Part shown: one piece after another, positions 19,469-27,287 of the stretch
How positions within the stretch are numbered: the first letter of the stretch is position 1
Layout of the letters: each line of letters starts with the position of its first letter
DNA from: Leucobacter chromiireducens subsp. chromiireducens
Lineage (GTDB): Bacteria; Actinomycetota; Actinomycetes; Actinomycetales; Microbacteriaceae
Assembly (NCBI RefSeq): GCF_016758255.1
Contig: NZ_QYAD01000001.1
Coordinates: 744,001 to 808,000, forward strand
Reading direction: 5' to 3'
DNA: 64,000 nucleotides
The notes under the pieces: generated by a model
Told to the model about the DNA's origin: nothing
Databases searched by the model: none
What the model saw: only the letters and a program-made list of their open reading frames with translations
Program-made: the position numbers and the translations under genes

Positions 19469-20175
19469 GCAAGGAAACGAAGGAGCAGGAAGTGTCCGCA
19501 GAGACCCAGACCGCTGAGTCCTCGGCCACCGAGGCCCAGGGCGCGGATCACCGCAACGAGCCCCGCGAGCAGCGTCGGGGGAGCCGCGACCGCGGCACCC
19601 GTGGCGAGCGCGGCGGCCGTGATCGCAACGAGAGCCAGTTCCTCGAGCGCGTCGTCACCATCAACCGCGTCTCCAAGGTCGTCAAGGGCGGCCGTCGCTT
19701 CAGCTTCACCGCGCTCGTCGTGGTGGGCGATGGCAACGGCACCGTTGGCGTCGGCTACGGCAAGGCGAAGGAGGTGCCTCTCGCCATCGCTAAGGGTGTC
19801 GAGGAGGCCAAGAAGAACTTCTTCCGCGTGCCCCGCGTTGGCAGCACCATCCCGCACCCGGTGCAGGGTGAGGCAGCAGCCGGTGTGGTGCTCCTCCGCC
19901 CCGCAGCGGCAGGTACCGGTGTTATCGCCGGTGGCCCCGTCCGCGCCGTGCTTGAGTGCGCCGGCATCCACGACGTGCTGAGCAAGTCGCTCGGTTCGTC
20001 GAACACCCTGAACATCGTGCACGCGACCGTTGAGGCGCTGCAGCTGCTTGAGGAGCCCCGCTCCGTTGCAGCTCGCCGTGGCCTTGACTTCGACCGCGTC
20101 GCCCCGGCTCGCATTGTGCGCGCTGAGGCGAAGGCTGCGGCCGACGCTGCCGCGAAGGCAAAGGCAGGTGCGTAA
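19465..20175 (+). CDS. rpsE: 30S ribosomal protein S5 (uS5)
   Basis: A 236-residue protein of the decoding and mRNA-entry region. The GTG start overlaps rplR and is preceded by AAGGGGGG. The first ~50 residues are a charged, Glu/Arg-rich extension common in actinobacteria. The core begins at [27 protein letters not shown] and includes [15 protein letters not shown]. An inner GTG (19491) is a possible but poorly supported alternative start. Confidence 0.97.
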   Translation: MSKETKEQEVSAETQTAESSATEAQGADHRNEPREQRRGSRDRGTRGERGGRDRNESQFLERVVTINRVSKVVKGGRRFSFTALVVVGDGNGTVGVGYGKAKEVPLAIAKGVEEAKKNFFRVPRVGSTIPHPVQGEAAAGVVLLRPAAAGTGVIAGGPVRAVLECAGIHDVLSKSLGSSNTLNIVHATVEALQLLEEPRSVAARRGLDFDRVAPARIVRAEAKAAADAAAKAKAGA

Positions 20176-20363
20176 TGGCGAAGAGCCTGAAGATTACGCA
20201 GACGAAGTCCGTTATCAGCGAGAAGCAGAACCAGCGTGACACGCTGCGGAGCCTCGGCCTCAAGAAGATCGGCCAGTCGGTCGTTCGCGAGGACACCAAG
20301 GCCAACCGCGGCTACGTTCGCGCCGTTGCTCACCTGGTAGAGGTTGAGGAGATCGACGCATGA
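20175..20363 (+). CDS. rpmD: 50S ribosomal protein L30 (uL30)
   Basis: A 62-residue protein: [33 protein letters not shown] is the family core. Its ATG shares a base with the rpsE stop and its end overlaps rplO by 4 nt. Confidence 0.97.
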   Translation: MAKSLKITQTKSVISEKQNQRDTLRSLGLKKIGQSVVREDTKANRGYVRAVAHLVEVEEIDA

Positions 20364-20821
20364 GCGAGAAGAACGAGGAGCGCGAGCAGGTGCTGAAGGC
20401 TCACCACCTTCGCCCCGCACCCGGCTCGAAGAAGGCCAAGACCCGCGTGGGTCGTGGCGAGGCGTCCAAGGGTAAGACCGCTGGTCGCGGCACCAAGGGC
20501 ACCAAGGCCCGTTACCAGGTCAAGGCTGGCTTCGAGGGTGGGCAGATGCCGCTGCACATGCGCACCCCGAAGCTGCGCGGGTTCAAGAACCCGTTCCGCA
20601 CCGAGTACCAGGTCGTCAACGTTGCCAAGCTCGCTGAGCTCTACCCCCAGGGTGGCGACGTCACGATCGAGGATCTCGTGGCCAAGGGTGCCGTCCGCAA
20701 GAACCAGCCCGTCAAGGTGCTGGGCAACGGCGACATCCAGGTCAAGCTCACCGTTTCGGTGGACAAGGTCTCCAGCTCGGCTGAGCAGAAGATCGTCGCA
20801 GCTGGCGGAGAGGTCAAGTAA
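20360..20821 (+). CDS. rplO: 50S ribosomal protein L15 (uL15)
   Basis: A 153-residue 23S-binding protein. [33 protein letters not shown] is the Gly/Lys-rich N-terminal arm, and [19 protein letters not shown] is the conserved core. Transcription probably ends soon after, because a strong terminator follows 45 bp downstream and separates it from secY. Confidence 0.98.
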   Translation: MSEKNEEREQVLKAHHLRPAPGSKKAKTRVGRGEASKGKTAGRGTKGTKARYQVKAGFEGGQMPLHMRTPKLRGFKNPFRTEYQVVNVAKLAELYPQGGDVTIEDLVAKGAVRKNQPVKVLGNGDIQVKLTVSVDKVSSSAEQKIVAAGGEVK

Positions 20822-20865
20822 GGATCCCTCTCGGATCCTGACTTCCTCGAGCTGAGCTCGAACCG

Positions 20866-20914
20866 CGGGGGCGGTGGAACGGCAGAAATGCCGGGCCACC
20901 GCCCCCGTTTTTTT
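20866..20914 (+). terminator. Intrinsic terminator between rplO and secY
   Basis: A perfect 12-bp stem (20866-20877 with 20896-20907) is followed by seven Ts (20908-20914). It splits the ribosomal spc genes from secY-adk-map. Confidence 0.92.
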
Positions 20915-20944
20915 GTCTCCGGGCGTTCAAGAATGGCCCGGATA

Positions 20945-20975
20945 TTGGTGAGGCAGCCCGCACAGCGTGTAGGCT
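20945..20975 (+). promoter_or_regulatory. Promoter of secY-adk-map
   Basis: TAGGCT at 20970-20975 is a typical actinobacterial -10. TTGGTG at 20945-20950 is the best -35, with a somewhat long 19-bp spacer. It lies just after the rplO terminator, as expected for a separate unit. Confidence 0.6.
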
Positions 20976-21035
20976 GGAGCAATTGGTTCTCGTCGTCAGG
21001 CGACGGCCCCGTACGACGCCCCCAGGAGGCAGCTT

Positions 21036-22361
21036 TTGTTCAGCGCTATCGGACGGATCTTTCGGACACCCGATCTGCGGCGAAAGATCGTCTTTACGCT
21101 CGCGATTGTTTCGCTCTTCCGGCTCGGATCGTTCATCCCCGCCCCGTTCGTTGACTTCAACAACGTGCAGGCCTGTCTGATCGCGAACCAGGCACAGGGC
21201 ACCTCCGGGCTGTACGACATGATCAACCTGTTCAGCGGCGGTGCGCTGCTGCAGCTCTCGATCTTCGCGCTCGGAATCATGCCGTACATTACGGCGTCCA
21301 TCATTACCCAGCTGCTCCGCGTGGTGATCCCTCACTTCGAGGCACTGCACAAGGAGGGCCAGGCTGGCCAGGCGAAGCTGACGCAGTACACGCGTTACCT
21401 CACCATCGCGCTCGCGATCCTGCAGTCGACCACGCTCATCACGGTGGCACGCTCGGGTCAGCTGTTCGGCGCCTCGGCGAACCAGGCCTGCCAGAACCTC
21501 GTGTCGCAGGAGTGGTGGGCGATCCTCATCATGATCATGACGATGACCGCCGGTACCGGCCTCATCATGTGGTTCGGTGAGCTCATCACCGAGCGCGGCA
21601 TCGGCAACGGCATGTCGCTCCTTATCTTCACGTCGATCTCGGCGACCTTCCCCGCTGGCATGTGGGTCATCAAGGAGTCGAAGGGCTGGGAGGTCTTCTT
21701 CCTGGTGCTACTCGTTGGGCTCCTGGTCGTCGCTGCCGTGGTGTTCGTCGAGCAGTCGCAGCGCCGCATCCCGGTGCAGTACGCCAAGCGCGTGGTCGGC
21801 CGCCGCACCTATGGTGGCTCGAGCACCTACATCCCGATCAAGGTGAACATGGCGGGCGTGATCCCCGTGATCTTCGCATCGGCGATTCTCTACCTCCCCG
21901 CCCTCATTACGCAGTTCAACCAGCCGCAGATTGGCGAGGATCCGAAGCCCTGGGTCGTCTGGGTGCAGAACAACCTCGTGATGGGCGATCAGCCGCTTTA
22001 CATGCTGGTCTTCTTCCTGCTGACGATCGGCTTCACCTTCTTCTACGTGCAGATCACCTTCAACCCGGAGGAGGTCGCAGACAACATGAAGCAGTACGGC
22101 GGCTTCGTCCCGGGGATCCGCGCCGGCCGCCCGACGGCCGAGTACCTCAACTACGTGCTGACCCGGATTACGAGCGCTGGTTCGCTCTACCTCGGTCTCA
22201 TCGCGCTCATCCCGCTGATTGCGCTGTCGTTCTTCGGCGCCAACCAGAACTTCCCGTTCGGCGGCTCGTCGATCCTCATCATCGTGGGCGTTGGCCTCGA
22301 GACGGTGAAGCAGATTGACGCACAGCTGCAGCAGCGCCACTACGAAGGGCTCCTCAAGTGA
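21036..22361 (+). CDS. secY: Preprotein translocase subunit SecY
   Basis: A 441-residue ten-helix channel protein of the Sec translocon. It starts with TTG ([37 protein letters not shown]) eight bases after AGGAGG, and no better ATG is available. Landmarks are [31 protein letters not shown] (plug and helix 2 area) and [20 protein letters not shown] near residue 362. Its end overlaps adk by 4 nt. Confidence 0.98.
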   Translation: MFSAIGRIFRTPDLRRKIVFTLAIVSLFRLGSFIPAPFVDFNNVQACLIANQAQGTSGLYDMINLFSGGALLQLSIFALGIMPYITASIITQLLRVVIPHFEALHKEGQAGQAKLTQYTRYLTIALAILQSTTLITVARSGQLFGASANQACQNLVSQEWWAILIMIMTMTAGTGLIMWFGELITERGIGNGMSLLIFTSISATFPAGMWVIKESKGWEVFFLVLLVGLLVVAAVVFVEQSQRRIPVQYAKRVVGRRTYGGSSTYIPIKVNMAGVIPVIFASAILYLPALITQFNQPQIGEDPKPWVVWVQNNLVMGDQPLYMLVFFLLTIGFTFFYVQITFNPEEVADNMKQYGGFVPGIRAGRPTAEYLNYVLTRITSAGSLYLGLIALIPLIALSFFGANQNFPFGGSSILIIVGVGLETVKQIDAQLQQRHYEGLLK

Positions 22362-22954
22362 CGGAAACCACCACACGCCTCCTCATCATCGGCCCTCCCG
22401 GGGCCGGCAAGGGCACCCAGGCCGCTCAGATCGCTGAGCGCTTCGGCGTTCCCGCCATCTCGACGGGCGACATCTTCCGCGCCAACATCAAGGGCGGTAC
22501 GGAGCTTGGCCAGCAGGTCCAGGCAATCATTGAGCGCGGCGAGCTCGTTCCCGACTCGCTGACCAACGAGATCGTTGCAGATCGCCTCGCCCAGGCTGAC
22601 GCCGCCGGCGGCTTCCTGCTCGATGGTTACCCCCGCAATGTTGAGCAGGTGCACGCGCTCGACGGCATGATCGAGGGCGATGCCCTCGACGCCGTGGTGC
22701 TGCTCGAGGTCGACACCGACGCGGTCGTTGCTCGTCTACTGAAGCGCGCGGAGCTCGAGGGTCGTGCGGACGACACCGAAGAGGTCATTCGTCATCGCCA
22801 GGACGTGTACGCGGAGCAGACCGCACCGCTCGTCGAGCTGTTCTCGGAGCGCGGGATCCTGGTCTCGGTTGATGGCCTCGGCAGCGTCGAAGAGGTCGCC
22901 GAGCGCATCGCATCGGGCCTCGATGCCCAGCTCGCAGCGAAGGCGGGTCGCTAG
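22358..22954 (+). CDS. adk: Adenylate kinase
   Basis: A 198-residue enzyme interconverting AMP, ADP and ATP. The P-loop [11 protein letters not shown] is near residues 12-22, the AMP site [10 protein letters not shown] near 35-44, and DGYPRN near 89-94. The LID is short and has no zinc cysteines, as in other actinobacteria. It starts with GTG inside the secY stop. Confidence 0.98.
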   Translation: MTETTTRLLIIGPPGAGKGTQAAQIAERFGVPAISTGDIFRANIKGGTELGQQVQAIIERGELVPDSLTNEIVADRLAQADAAGGFLLDGYPRNVEQVHALDGMIEGDALDAVVLLEVDTDAVVARLLKRAELEGRADDTEEVIRHRQDVYAEQTAPLVELFSERGILVSVDGLGSVEEVAERIASGLDAQLAAKAGR

Positions 22955-22957
22955 GTC

Positions 22958-23800
22958 GTGGCTCGTCGGGGATTGTTGCGCCGCTCGATCTACAAGTCGC
23001 CGGCCCAACTGCGGTTGATGGTTGAGCCTGGCCTCGCTGCCGCCGCCGCGATTGCGGCGATGCGGGAGGCCGTGCGCCCGGGCATCACCACCCTGGAGCT
23101 TGACGCGATCGCGGAAGACGCGATTCGTTCGCGAGGCGGTGCGCCCAACTTCATGTTGGAGCCCGGCTACCGTCACACGATCTGCGCGAACGTGAATGAT
23201 CAGGTGGTCCACGCGATCCCTGGTGACCGTCCACTCGCGCCCGGTGACATCGCATCGCTCGATGTTGGCGCAGTGATTGATGGTTGGCACTCAGATACCG
23301 CGATCACGGTGACCCTGCCAGATCATGCTCGTCCGGAGCTGACGGCAGCGAACCAGAAGCTCAGTGACGTGACGGAGCAGGCCATGTGGCGCGGTATCGC
23401 CCGGCTCGCGACGGCGAAGCACCTGAACGAGGTGGGAGAGGCCGTCTCCAGCTACGTGCGTGCGAACAGCGACTTTGGGGTGCTCGAGGATTACATCGGG
23501 CACGGCATCGGACGCAGCATGCACGAGGATCCGCCGGTCTTCAATGTCCCGGTCCGCCCGCGCGGGCCGGAGGTGAAGCCTGGCCTCGTCGTGGCAATCG
23601 AACCGATCATCTCCGCAGGTGGCATTGACACCGATATTGAGGACGACGACTGGACCGTCACGATCGCCGACGGCTCGATGAGTGCCCAGTGGGAGCACTC
23701 GGTTGCGGTGCACGCCGACGGAATCTGGGTGCTCACCGCCGCCGACGGTGGGGCGAGCGGCCTTGTGCCGCTCGGCATCACGCCCGTACCGATTCCATAG
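22958..23800 (+). CDS. map: Methionine aminopeptidase, type I
   Basis: A 280-residue dinuclear-metal peptidase removing initiator Met. Metal ligands are visible: two Asp in [17 protein letters not shown], His in [13 protein letters not shown], Glu in VVAIEPIIS and Glu in [10 protein letters not shown]. The GTG at 22958 is 3 nt after adk. It ends the secY-adk-map unit. Confidence 0.97.
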   Translation: MARRGLLRRSIYKSPAQLRLMVEPGLAAAAAIAAMREAVRPGITTLELDAIAEDAIRSRGGAPNFMLEPGYRHTICANVNDQVVHAIPGDRPLAPGDIASLDVGAVIDGWHSDTAITVTLPDHARPELTAANQKLSDVTEQAMWRGIARLATAKHLNEVGEAVSSYVRANSDFGVLEDYIGHGIGRSMHEDPPVFNVPVRPRGPEVKPGLVVAIEPIISAGGIDTDIEDDDWTVTIADGSMSAQWEHSVAVHADGIWVLTAADGGASGLVPLGITPVPIP

Positions 23801-23903
23801 AAAAGGATCGGGCCGTCCGAGCCGCTGGCTCTGGGCTTCGCCCGCTCGCTCCGCCCCGTGTCCGCGCAGTTTGCGCGCCGCGGGGCGGAACTGTTTCCGC
23901 AAC

Positions 23904-23932
23904 TTTACAAACGCCCGATCGGCGAGTACTCT
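23904..23932 (+). promoter_or_regulatory. Promoter of infA-rpmJ(-rpsM...)
   Basis: TTTACA (23904-23909), a 17-bp spacer and TACTCT (23927-23932). The following TGACAT then TTGGTG matches the start regions of the rpsL and rplM promoters. Predicted leader is about 90 nt. Confidence 0.7.
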
Positions 23933-24027
23933 TGACATTTGGTGCTTTGCGCCTGTTTTCGTGTTCGCGAAAGCGGGCGCTTGGCATTCGCAAGACCAGT
24001 ACATCCTACGCAAGCGATAGTGAGGCT

Positions 24028-24249
24028 ATGGCGAAAAAAGACGGCGTCATCGAGATCGAGGGACAGGTTGTCGAGGCTCTGCCGAACGCGATGTTCCGCG
24101 TCGAGCTGACCAACGGACACAAGGTTCTCGCCCACATCTCGGGCAAGATGCGCCAGCACTACATCCGCATTCTCCCCGGGGACCGCGTGATTGTGGAGCT
24201 GACGCCCTACGATCTGACCCGCGGCCGCATCGTCTACCGCTACAAGTAG
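24028..24249 (+). CDS. infA: Translation initiation factor IF-1
   Basis: A 73-residue OB-fold factor that occupies the A site during initiation. The ATG at 24028 gives [27 protein letters not shown] and the end RGRIVYRYK, exactly the family length. A much longer in-frame upstream extension crosses the promoter and is rejected. Confidence 0.98.
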   Translation: MAKKDGVIEIEGQVVEALPNAMFRVELTNGHKVLAHISGKMRQHYIRILPGDRVIVELTPYDLTRGRIVYRYK

Positions 24250-24320
24250 GGGCTGCTGGAAAGTAACGGCAGCCGGCATCCCGGCTGTACGAGGACAGCG
24301 AACTCCGCGAAGGAAACATC

Positions 24321-24437
24321 ATGAAGGTTAATCCCAGCGTCAAGCCGATCTGCGATCACTGCAAGGTCATCCGCCGCCACGGCCGCGTCATGGTGATCTG
24401 CAAGAGCAACCCCCGTCACAAGCAGCGCCAGGGCTAA
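24321..24437 (+). CDS. rpmJ: 50S ribosomal protein L36 (bL36), zinc-ribbon form
   Basis: A 38-residue protein ([20 protein letters not shown] ... [11 protein letters not shown]). Three Cys (11, 14, 27) and His32 form the zinc site, so this is the Zn-containing version. AGGAAACATC precedes the ATG. It lies between infA and rpsM, its usual place. Confidence 0.97.
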   Translation: MKVNPSVKPICDHCKVIRRHGRVMVICKSNPRHKQRQG

Positions 24438-24488
24438 GTCCCTGTCGCTCGGCGGTCTCGCAGAGCACACAACTGAATATCTGATCCA

Positions 24489-24559
24489 GCGCATCGAAGA
24501 ACCCGGCTACTGAGTGGCCGGGGGACACCTCGGGGTGGAGGCCCGAACCCCCGATGCGC
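24489..24559 (+). promoter_or_regulatory. Structured leader ahead of rpsM
   Basis: GCGCATCG (24489-24496) pairs perfectly with CGATGCGC (24552-24559) and encloses a CCGGC/GCCGG hairpin. The element ends about 20 nt before the rpsM ribosome-binding site. In E. coli an RNA fold at this position is the S4 repressor site of the alpha operon; here that function is only a hypothesis. Confidence 0.45.
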
Positions 24560-24592
24560 GAAATACCTCCACTACCGCAAGGAGAGCCACAC

Positions 24593-24961
24593 ATGGCACG
24601 TCTCGCAGGAGTCGATATCCCACGCGACAAGCGCGTTGAGATTGCACTCACCTACATCTACGGCGTTGGGCGCACTTCCGCGCTGAAGACGCTCGCCGAC
24701 ACCGGCATCGATGGCAACATCCGCGTCAAGGACCTCACCGACGATCAGCTCGTCGCGCTCCGTGACTACATTGAGGGCAACTTCAAGGTTGAGGGTGACC
24801 TCCGCCGTGAGGTCGCCGCCGATATCCGCCGCAAGGTTGAGATCGGAAGCTACCAGGGCCTCCGTCACCGCAAGGGCCTGCCCGTGCATGGTCAGCGCAC
24901 CAAGACGAACGCTCGTACCCGCAAGGGCCCGAAGCGCACCGTCGCCGGCAAGAAGAAGTAA
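24593..24961 (+). CDS. rpsM: 30S ribosomal protein S13 (uS13)
   Basis: A 122-residue 30S head protein that contacts the P-site tRNA and 50S. The ATG at 24593 ([26 protein letters not shown]) follows AAGGAGAG; an ATG at 24554 is rejected. The end [21 protein letters not shown] is typical. Confidence 0.98.
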   Translation: MARLAGVDIPRDKRVEIALTYIYGVGRTSALKTLADTGIDGNIRVKDLTDDQLVALRDYIEGNFKVEGDLRREVAADIRRKVEIGSYQGLRHRKGLPVHGQRTKTNARTRKGPKRTVAGKKK

Positions 24962-25009
24962 TAGCCGGTCCTCTCGACCATCACATAAAGCTTTTCAGGA
25001 GAATACTCA

Positions 25010-25408
25010 ATGGCTGCACCAAAGACGGCGGCTCGCAAGCCGCGTCGCAAGGACAAGAAGAACGTGGTCGTGGGCCAGGCCCACATCAAGTCGACGTTCA
25101 ACAACACGATCGTTTCGATCACCGACACCACCGGTGCCGTGATCAGCTGGGCTTCCTCCGGCGGCGTGGGCTTCAAGGGCTCGCGCAAGTCGACGCCCTT
25201 CGCCGCTCAGCTCGCTGCTGAGTCTGCTGCCCGCAAGGCGCAGGAGCACGGCATGAAGAAGGTTGACGTCTTCGTGAAGGGTCCCGGCTCGGGCCGCGAG
25301 ACCGCAATCCGCTCGCTGCAGGCTGCCGGCCTCGAGGTGGGGTCGATCAACGACGTCACCCCGCAGACGCACAACGGCTGCCGCCCCCCGAAGCGCCGTC
25401 GCGTTTAA
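25010..25408 (+). CDS. rpsK: 30S ribosomal protein S11 (uS11)
   Basis: A 132-residue platform protein. [44 protein letters not shown] and the end [18 protein letters not shown] are diagnostic. An AGGAGAAT site precedes it. In many bacteria rpsD would follow; here a 153-bp structured gap leads to rpoA. Confidence 0.98.
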   Translation: MAAPKTAARKPRRKDKKNVVVGQAHIKSTFNNTIVSITDTTGAVISWASSGGVGFKGSRKSTPFAAQLAAESAARKAQEHGMKKVDVFVKGPGSGRETAIRSLQAAGLEVGSINDVTPQTHNGCRPPKRRRV

Positions 25409-25421
25409 GGAGCTTGCGCTA

Positions 25422-25488
25422 CTTCCCGGCGCGGTGGGTTCCCCGCCTCGCCGGGAAGGCGCCGAGACCTGGTTTTCCGGGTCTCGGG
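25422..25488 (+). other. Two strong hairpins between rpsK and rpoA
   Basis: CTTCCCGGCG (25422-25431) pairs with 25449-25458, and CCGAGACC (25462-25469) pairs with 25480-25487. No T tract follows either. They fill the place where rpsD is found in many genomes and may mark RNA processing or a remnant of gene loss. Confidence 0.6.
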
Positions 25489-25561
25489 TGCACAGAGGAC
25501 ACACCTCATTCCCGATACCGCATGAGTCATATAGCGGACTCCAGCGAAAGGACCACACACC

Positions 25562-26548
25562 TTGCTCATTGCACAGCGACCCACTCTGACCGAGGAGTCG
25601 ATCTCCGAGTACCGTTCGCGCTTCGCAATCGAACCGCTTGAGCCTGGCTTCGGCTACACGCTCGGCAACTCGCTGCGTCGCACGCTGCTGTCGTCGATCC
25701 CCGGCGCCGCAGTTACGAGCGTCCGCTTCGAGGGCGTTGCCCACGAGTTCACGACCATTGCGGGCGTGACCGAGGACGTTACTGAGATCATCCTCAACAT
25801 CAAGGACCTTGTCGTCTCGAGCGAGCACGATGAGCCCATCACCGCCTACCTGCGCAAGACCGGCGCAGGCGAGGTCACCGCTGCCGACATCTCCGCACCC
25901 GCTGGTGTTGAGGTGCACAACCCTGAGCTCGTCATCGCGACGCTCAGCGACTCGGCGCAGTTTGAGCTCGAGCTGACGATCGAGCGTGGCCGTGGCTACG
26001 TTTCGGCCGCTCAGAACCGCAACGAAGACGCCGAGGTTGGCCGGATCCCCGTTGATTCGATCTACTCGCCGGTGCTCAAGGTCACCTACCGCGTGGAAGC
26101 CACGCGTGCCGGTGAGCGCACCGACTTCGATCGTCTCGTCGTTGACGTTGAGACGAAGCCCGCCATCAGCCCCCGCGACGCGATCGCGTCGGCTGGTTCG
26201 ACCCTGGTCGAGCTCTTCGGGCTTGCGCGCGAGCTCAACACCGCTGCCGAGGGCGTCGAGATCGGCCCCGCGCCGGTTGAGGTGGTCACGGAGGGCGAGC
26301 TCTCGATCCCGATCGAGGACCTCGACCTGTCGGTGCGCAGCTACAACTGCCTCAAGCGTGAGGGCATCAACACGGTGAGCGAGCTCGTTGCGCTCTCCGA
26401 GGCTCAGCTGATGAACATCCGGAACTTCGGCCAGAAGTCCGTCTTCGAGGTGCGCGACAAGCTCACCGAGATGGGACTGTCGCTGAAGGACGCCGTGCCC
26501 GGCTTCGACGGTGCGCAGTTCTACAGCTACGAAGACGACAACAACTAA
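25562..26548 (+). CDS. rpoA: RNA polymerase alpha subunit
   Basis: A 328-residue subunit that dimerises to start polymerase assembly. It uses a TTG start ([12 protein letters not shown]), the form common in actinobacteria, about 12 nt after GAAAGGAC. The N-terminal domain has [25 protein letters not shown]; the C-terminal domain, which touches UP elements and activators, begins near residue 255 ([24 protein letters not shown]) and includes [10 protein letters not shown]. Confidence 0.98.
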   Translation: MLIAQRPTLTEESISEYRSRFAIEPLEPGFGYTLGNSLRRTLLSSIPGAAVTSVRFEGVAHEFTTIAGVTEDVTEIILNIKDLVVSSEHDEPITAYLRKTGAGEVTAADISAPAGVEVHNPELVIATLSDSAQFELELTIERGRGYVSAAQNRNEDAEVGRIPVDSIYSPVLKVTYRVEATRAGERTDFDRLVVDVETKPAISPRDAIASAGSTLVELFGLARELNTAAEGVEIGPAPVEVVTEGELSIPIEDLDLSVRSYNCLKREGINTVSELVALSEAQLMNIRNFGQKSVFEVRDKLTEMGLSLKDAVPGFDGAQFYSYEDDNN

Positions 26549-26597
26549 TTCACGATCCGTCGACCTCGACCCGATCGTAAACTTACTGGAGTAAACA

Positions 26598-27101
26598 ATG
26601 CCGAAGCCTAACAAGGGCCCCCGCCTCGGAGGCGGCCCCGCTCACGAGCGCCTGATGCTCAACCAGATGGCTGCGCAGCTCTTCGAGCACAAGCGCATCC
26701 AGACCACGGAGACCAAGGCAAAGCGCCTGCAGCCCGTGGCCGAGCGCCTCGTCACGTTCGCGAAGCGTGGTGACCTGCACGCACGCCGTCGCGTGATGCG
26801 TCAGATCCTCGACAAGTCGGTTGTTCACGAGCTCTTCACGGAGATCGCGCCGCTCGTCGAGAACCGCGAGGGTGGCTACACCCGCATCATCAAGACCGGC
26901 TACCGCAAGGGCGACAACGCTCCCATGGCAGTCATCGAGCTCGTGCTCGAGCCGGTGCAGCCCAAGGTGAAGGCCGCCAAGGCTGAGCCCAAGGCTGAGA
27001 AGGTCGTCGAGGCTCCGGCCGAGGAGACCACCGAGGTCGTCGAGGAGGCCGCTGAGGCTGCCGAGGCAACCGAGGCTCCCGCCGAGGAGAAGGCCGAGTA
27101 A
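26598..27101 (+). CDS. rplQ: 50S ribosomal protein L17 (bL17) with acidic tail
   Basis: A 167-residue protein. The core ([44 protein letters not shown]) is normal to about residue 118. A tail of about 50 residues rich in Glu, Ala, Val and Lys follows, such as actinobacterial L17 often has. It is the last gene of the alpha set and is followed by a terminator. Confidence 0.97.
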   Translation: MPKPNKGPRLGGGPAHERLMLNQMAAQLFEHKRIQTTETKAKRLQPVAERLVTFAKRGDLHARRRVMRQILDKSVVHELFTEIAPLVENREGGYTRIIKTGYRKGDNAPMAVIELVLEPVQPKVKAAKAEPKAEKVVEAPAEETTEVVEEAAEAAEATEAPAEEKAE

Positions 27102-27121
27102 CTCTCGCCTCACGCACTGAA

Positions 27122-27160
27122 CGCCCCGTCGATCTTCGGATCGGCGGGGCGTTCTGCTGT
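27122..27160 (+). terminator. Intrinsic terminator after rplQ
   Basis: A 13-bp stem (27122-27134 with 27139-27151, one G-T pair) with a TTCG loop is followed by TTCTGCTGTTT. It ends the ribosomal cluster. Confidence 0.82.
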
Positions 27161-27188
27161 TTCCCGGCCTGGGCTCCCCGCGCTCTCG

Positions 27189-27263
27189 GCGAATCGGGGT
27201 CACTTGGGCAGGGTGTCGCTGTGCCGGGCTTCGCGACACCCTGCCCAAGTGACCCCGATTCGC
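27189..27263. repeat. 31-bp perfect inverted repeat (13-nt loop) in the rplQ / acyltransferase convergent gap
   Basis: Bases 27189-27219 are the exact reverse complement of 27233-27263, around TGTGCCGGGCTTC. It follows the rplQ terminator and lies 24 bp from the stop of the convergent gene. No T tract is present on either strand. Its size and perfection suggest a mobile or REP-like palindrome, but a bidirectional terminator is also possible. Confidence 0.9.
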
Positions 27264-27287
27264 GGGGCGGGGAGAGAGCGGGAGCGC

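Noticed and set aside
23689..24027. A long N-terminal extension of IF-1
   Set aside because: It would run through the map end and the infA promoter; IF-1 from 24028 has the exact family length.
27189..27263. The palindrome as the end of an insertion sequence
   Set aside because: There is no transposase gene, no target-site duplication and no second terminal repeat nearby.
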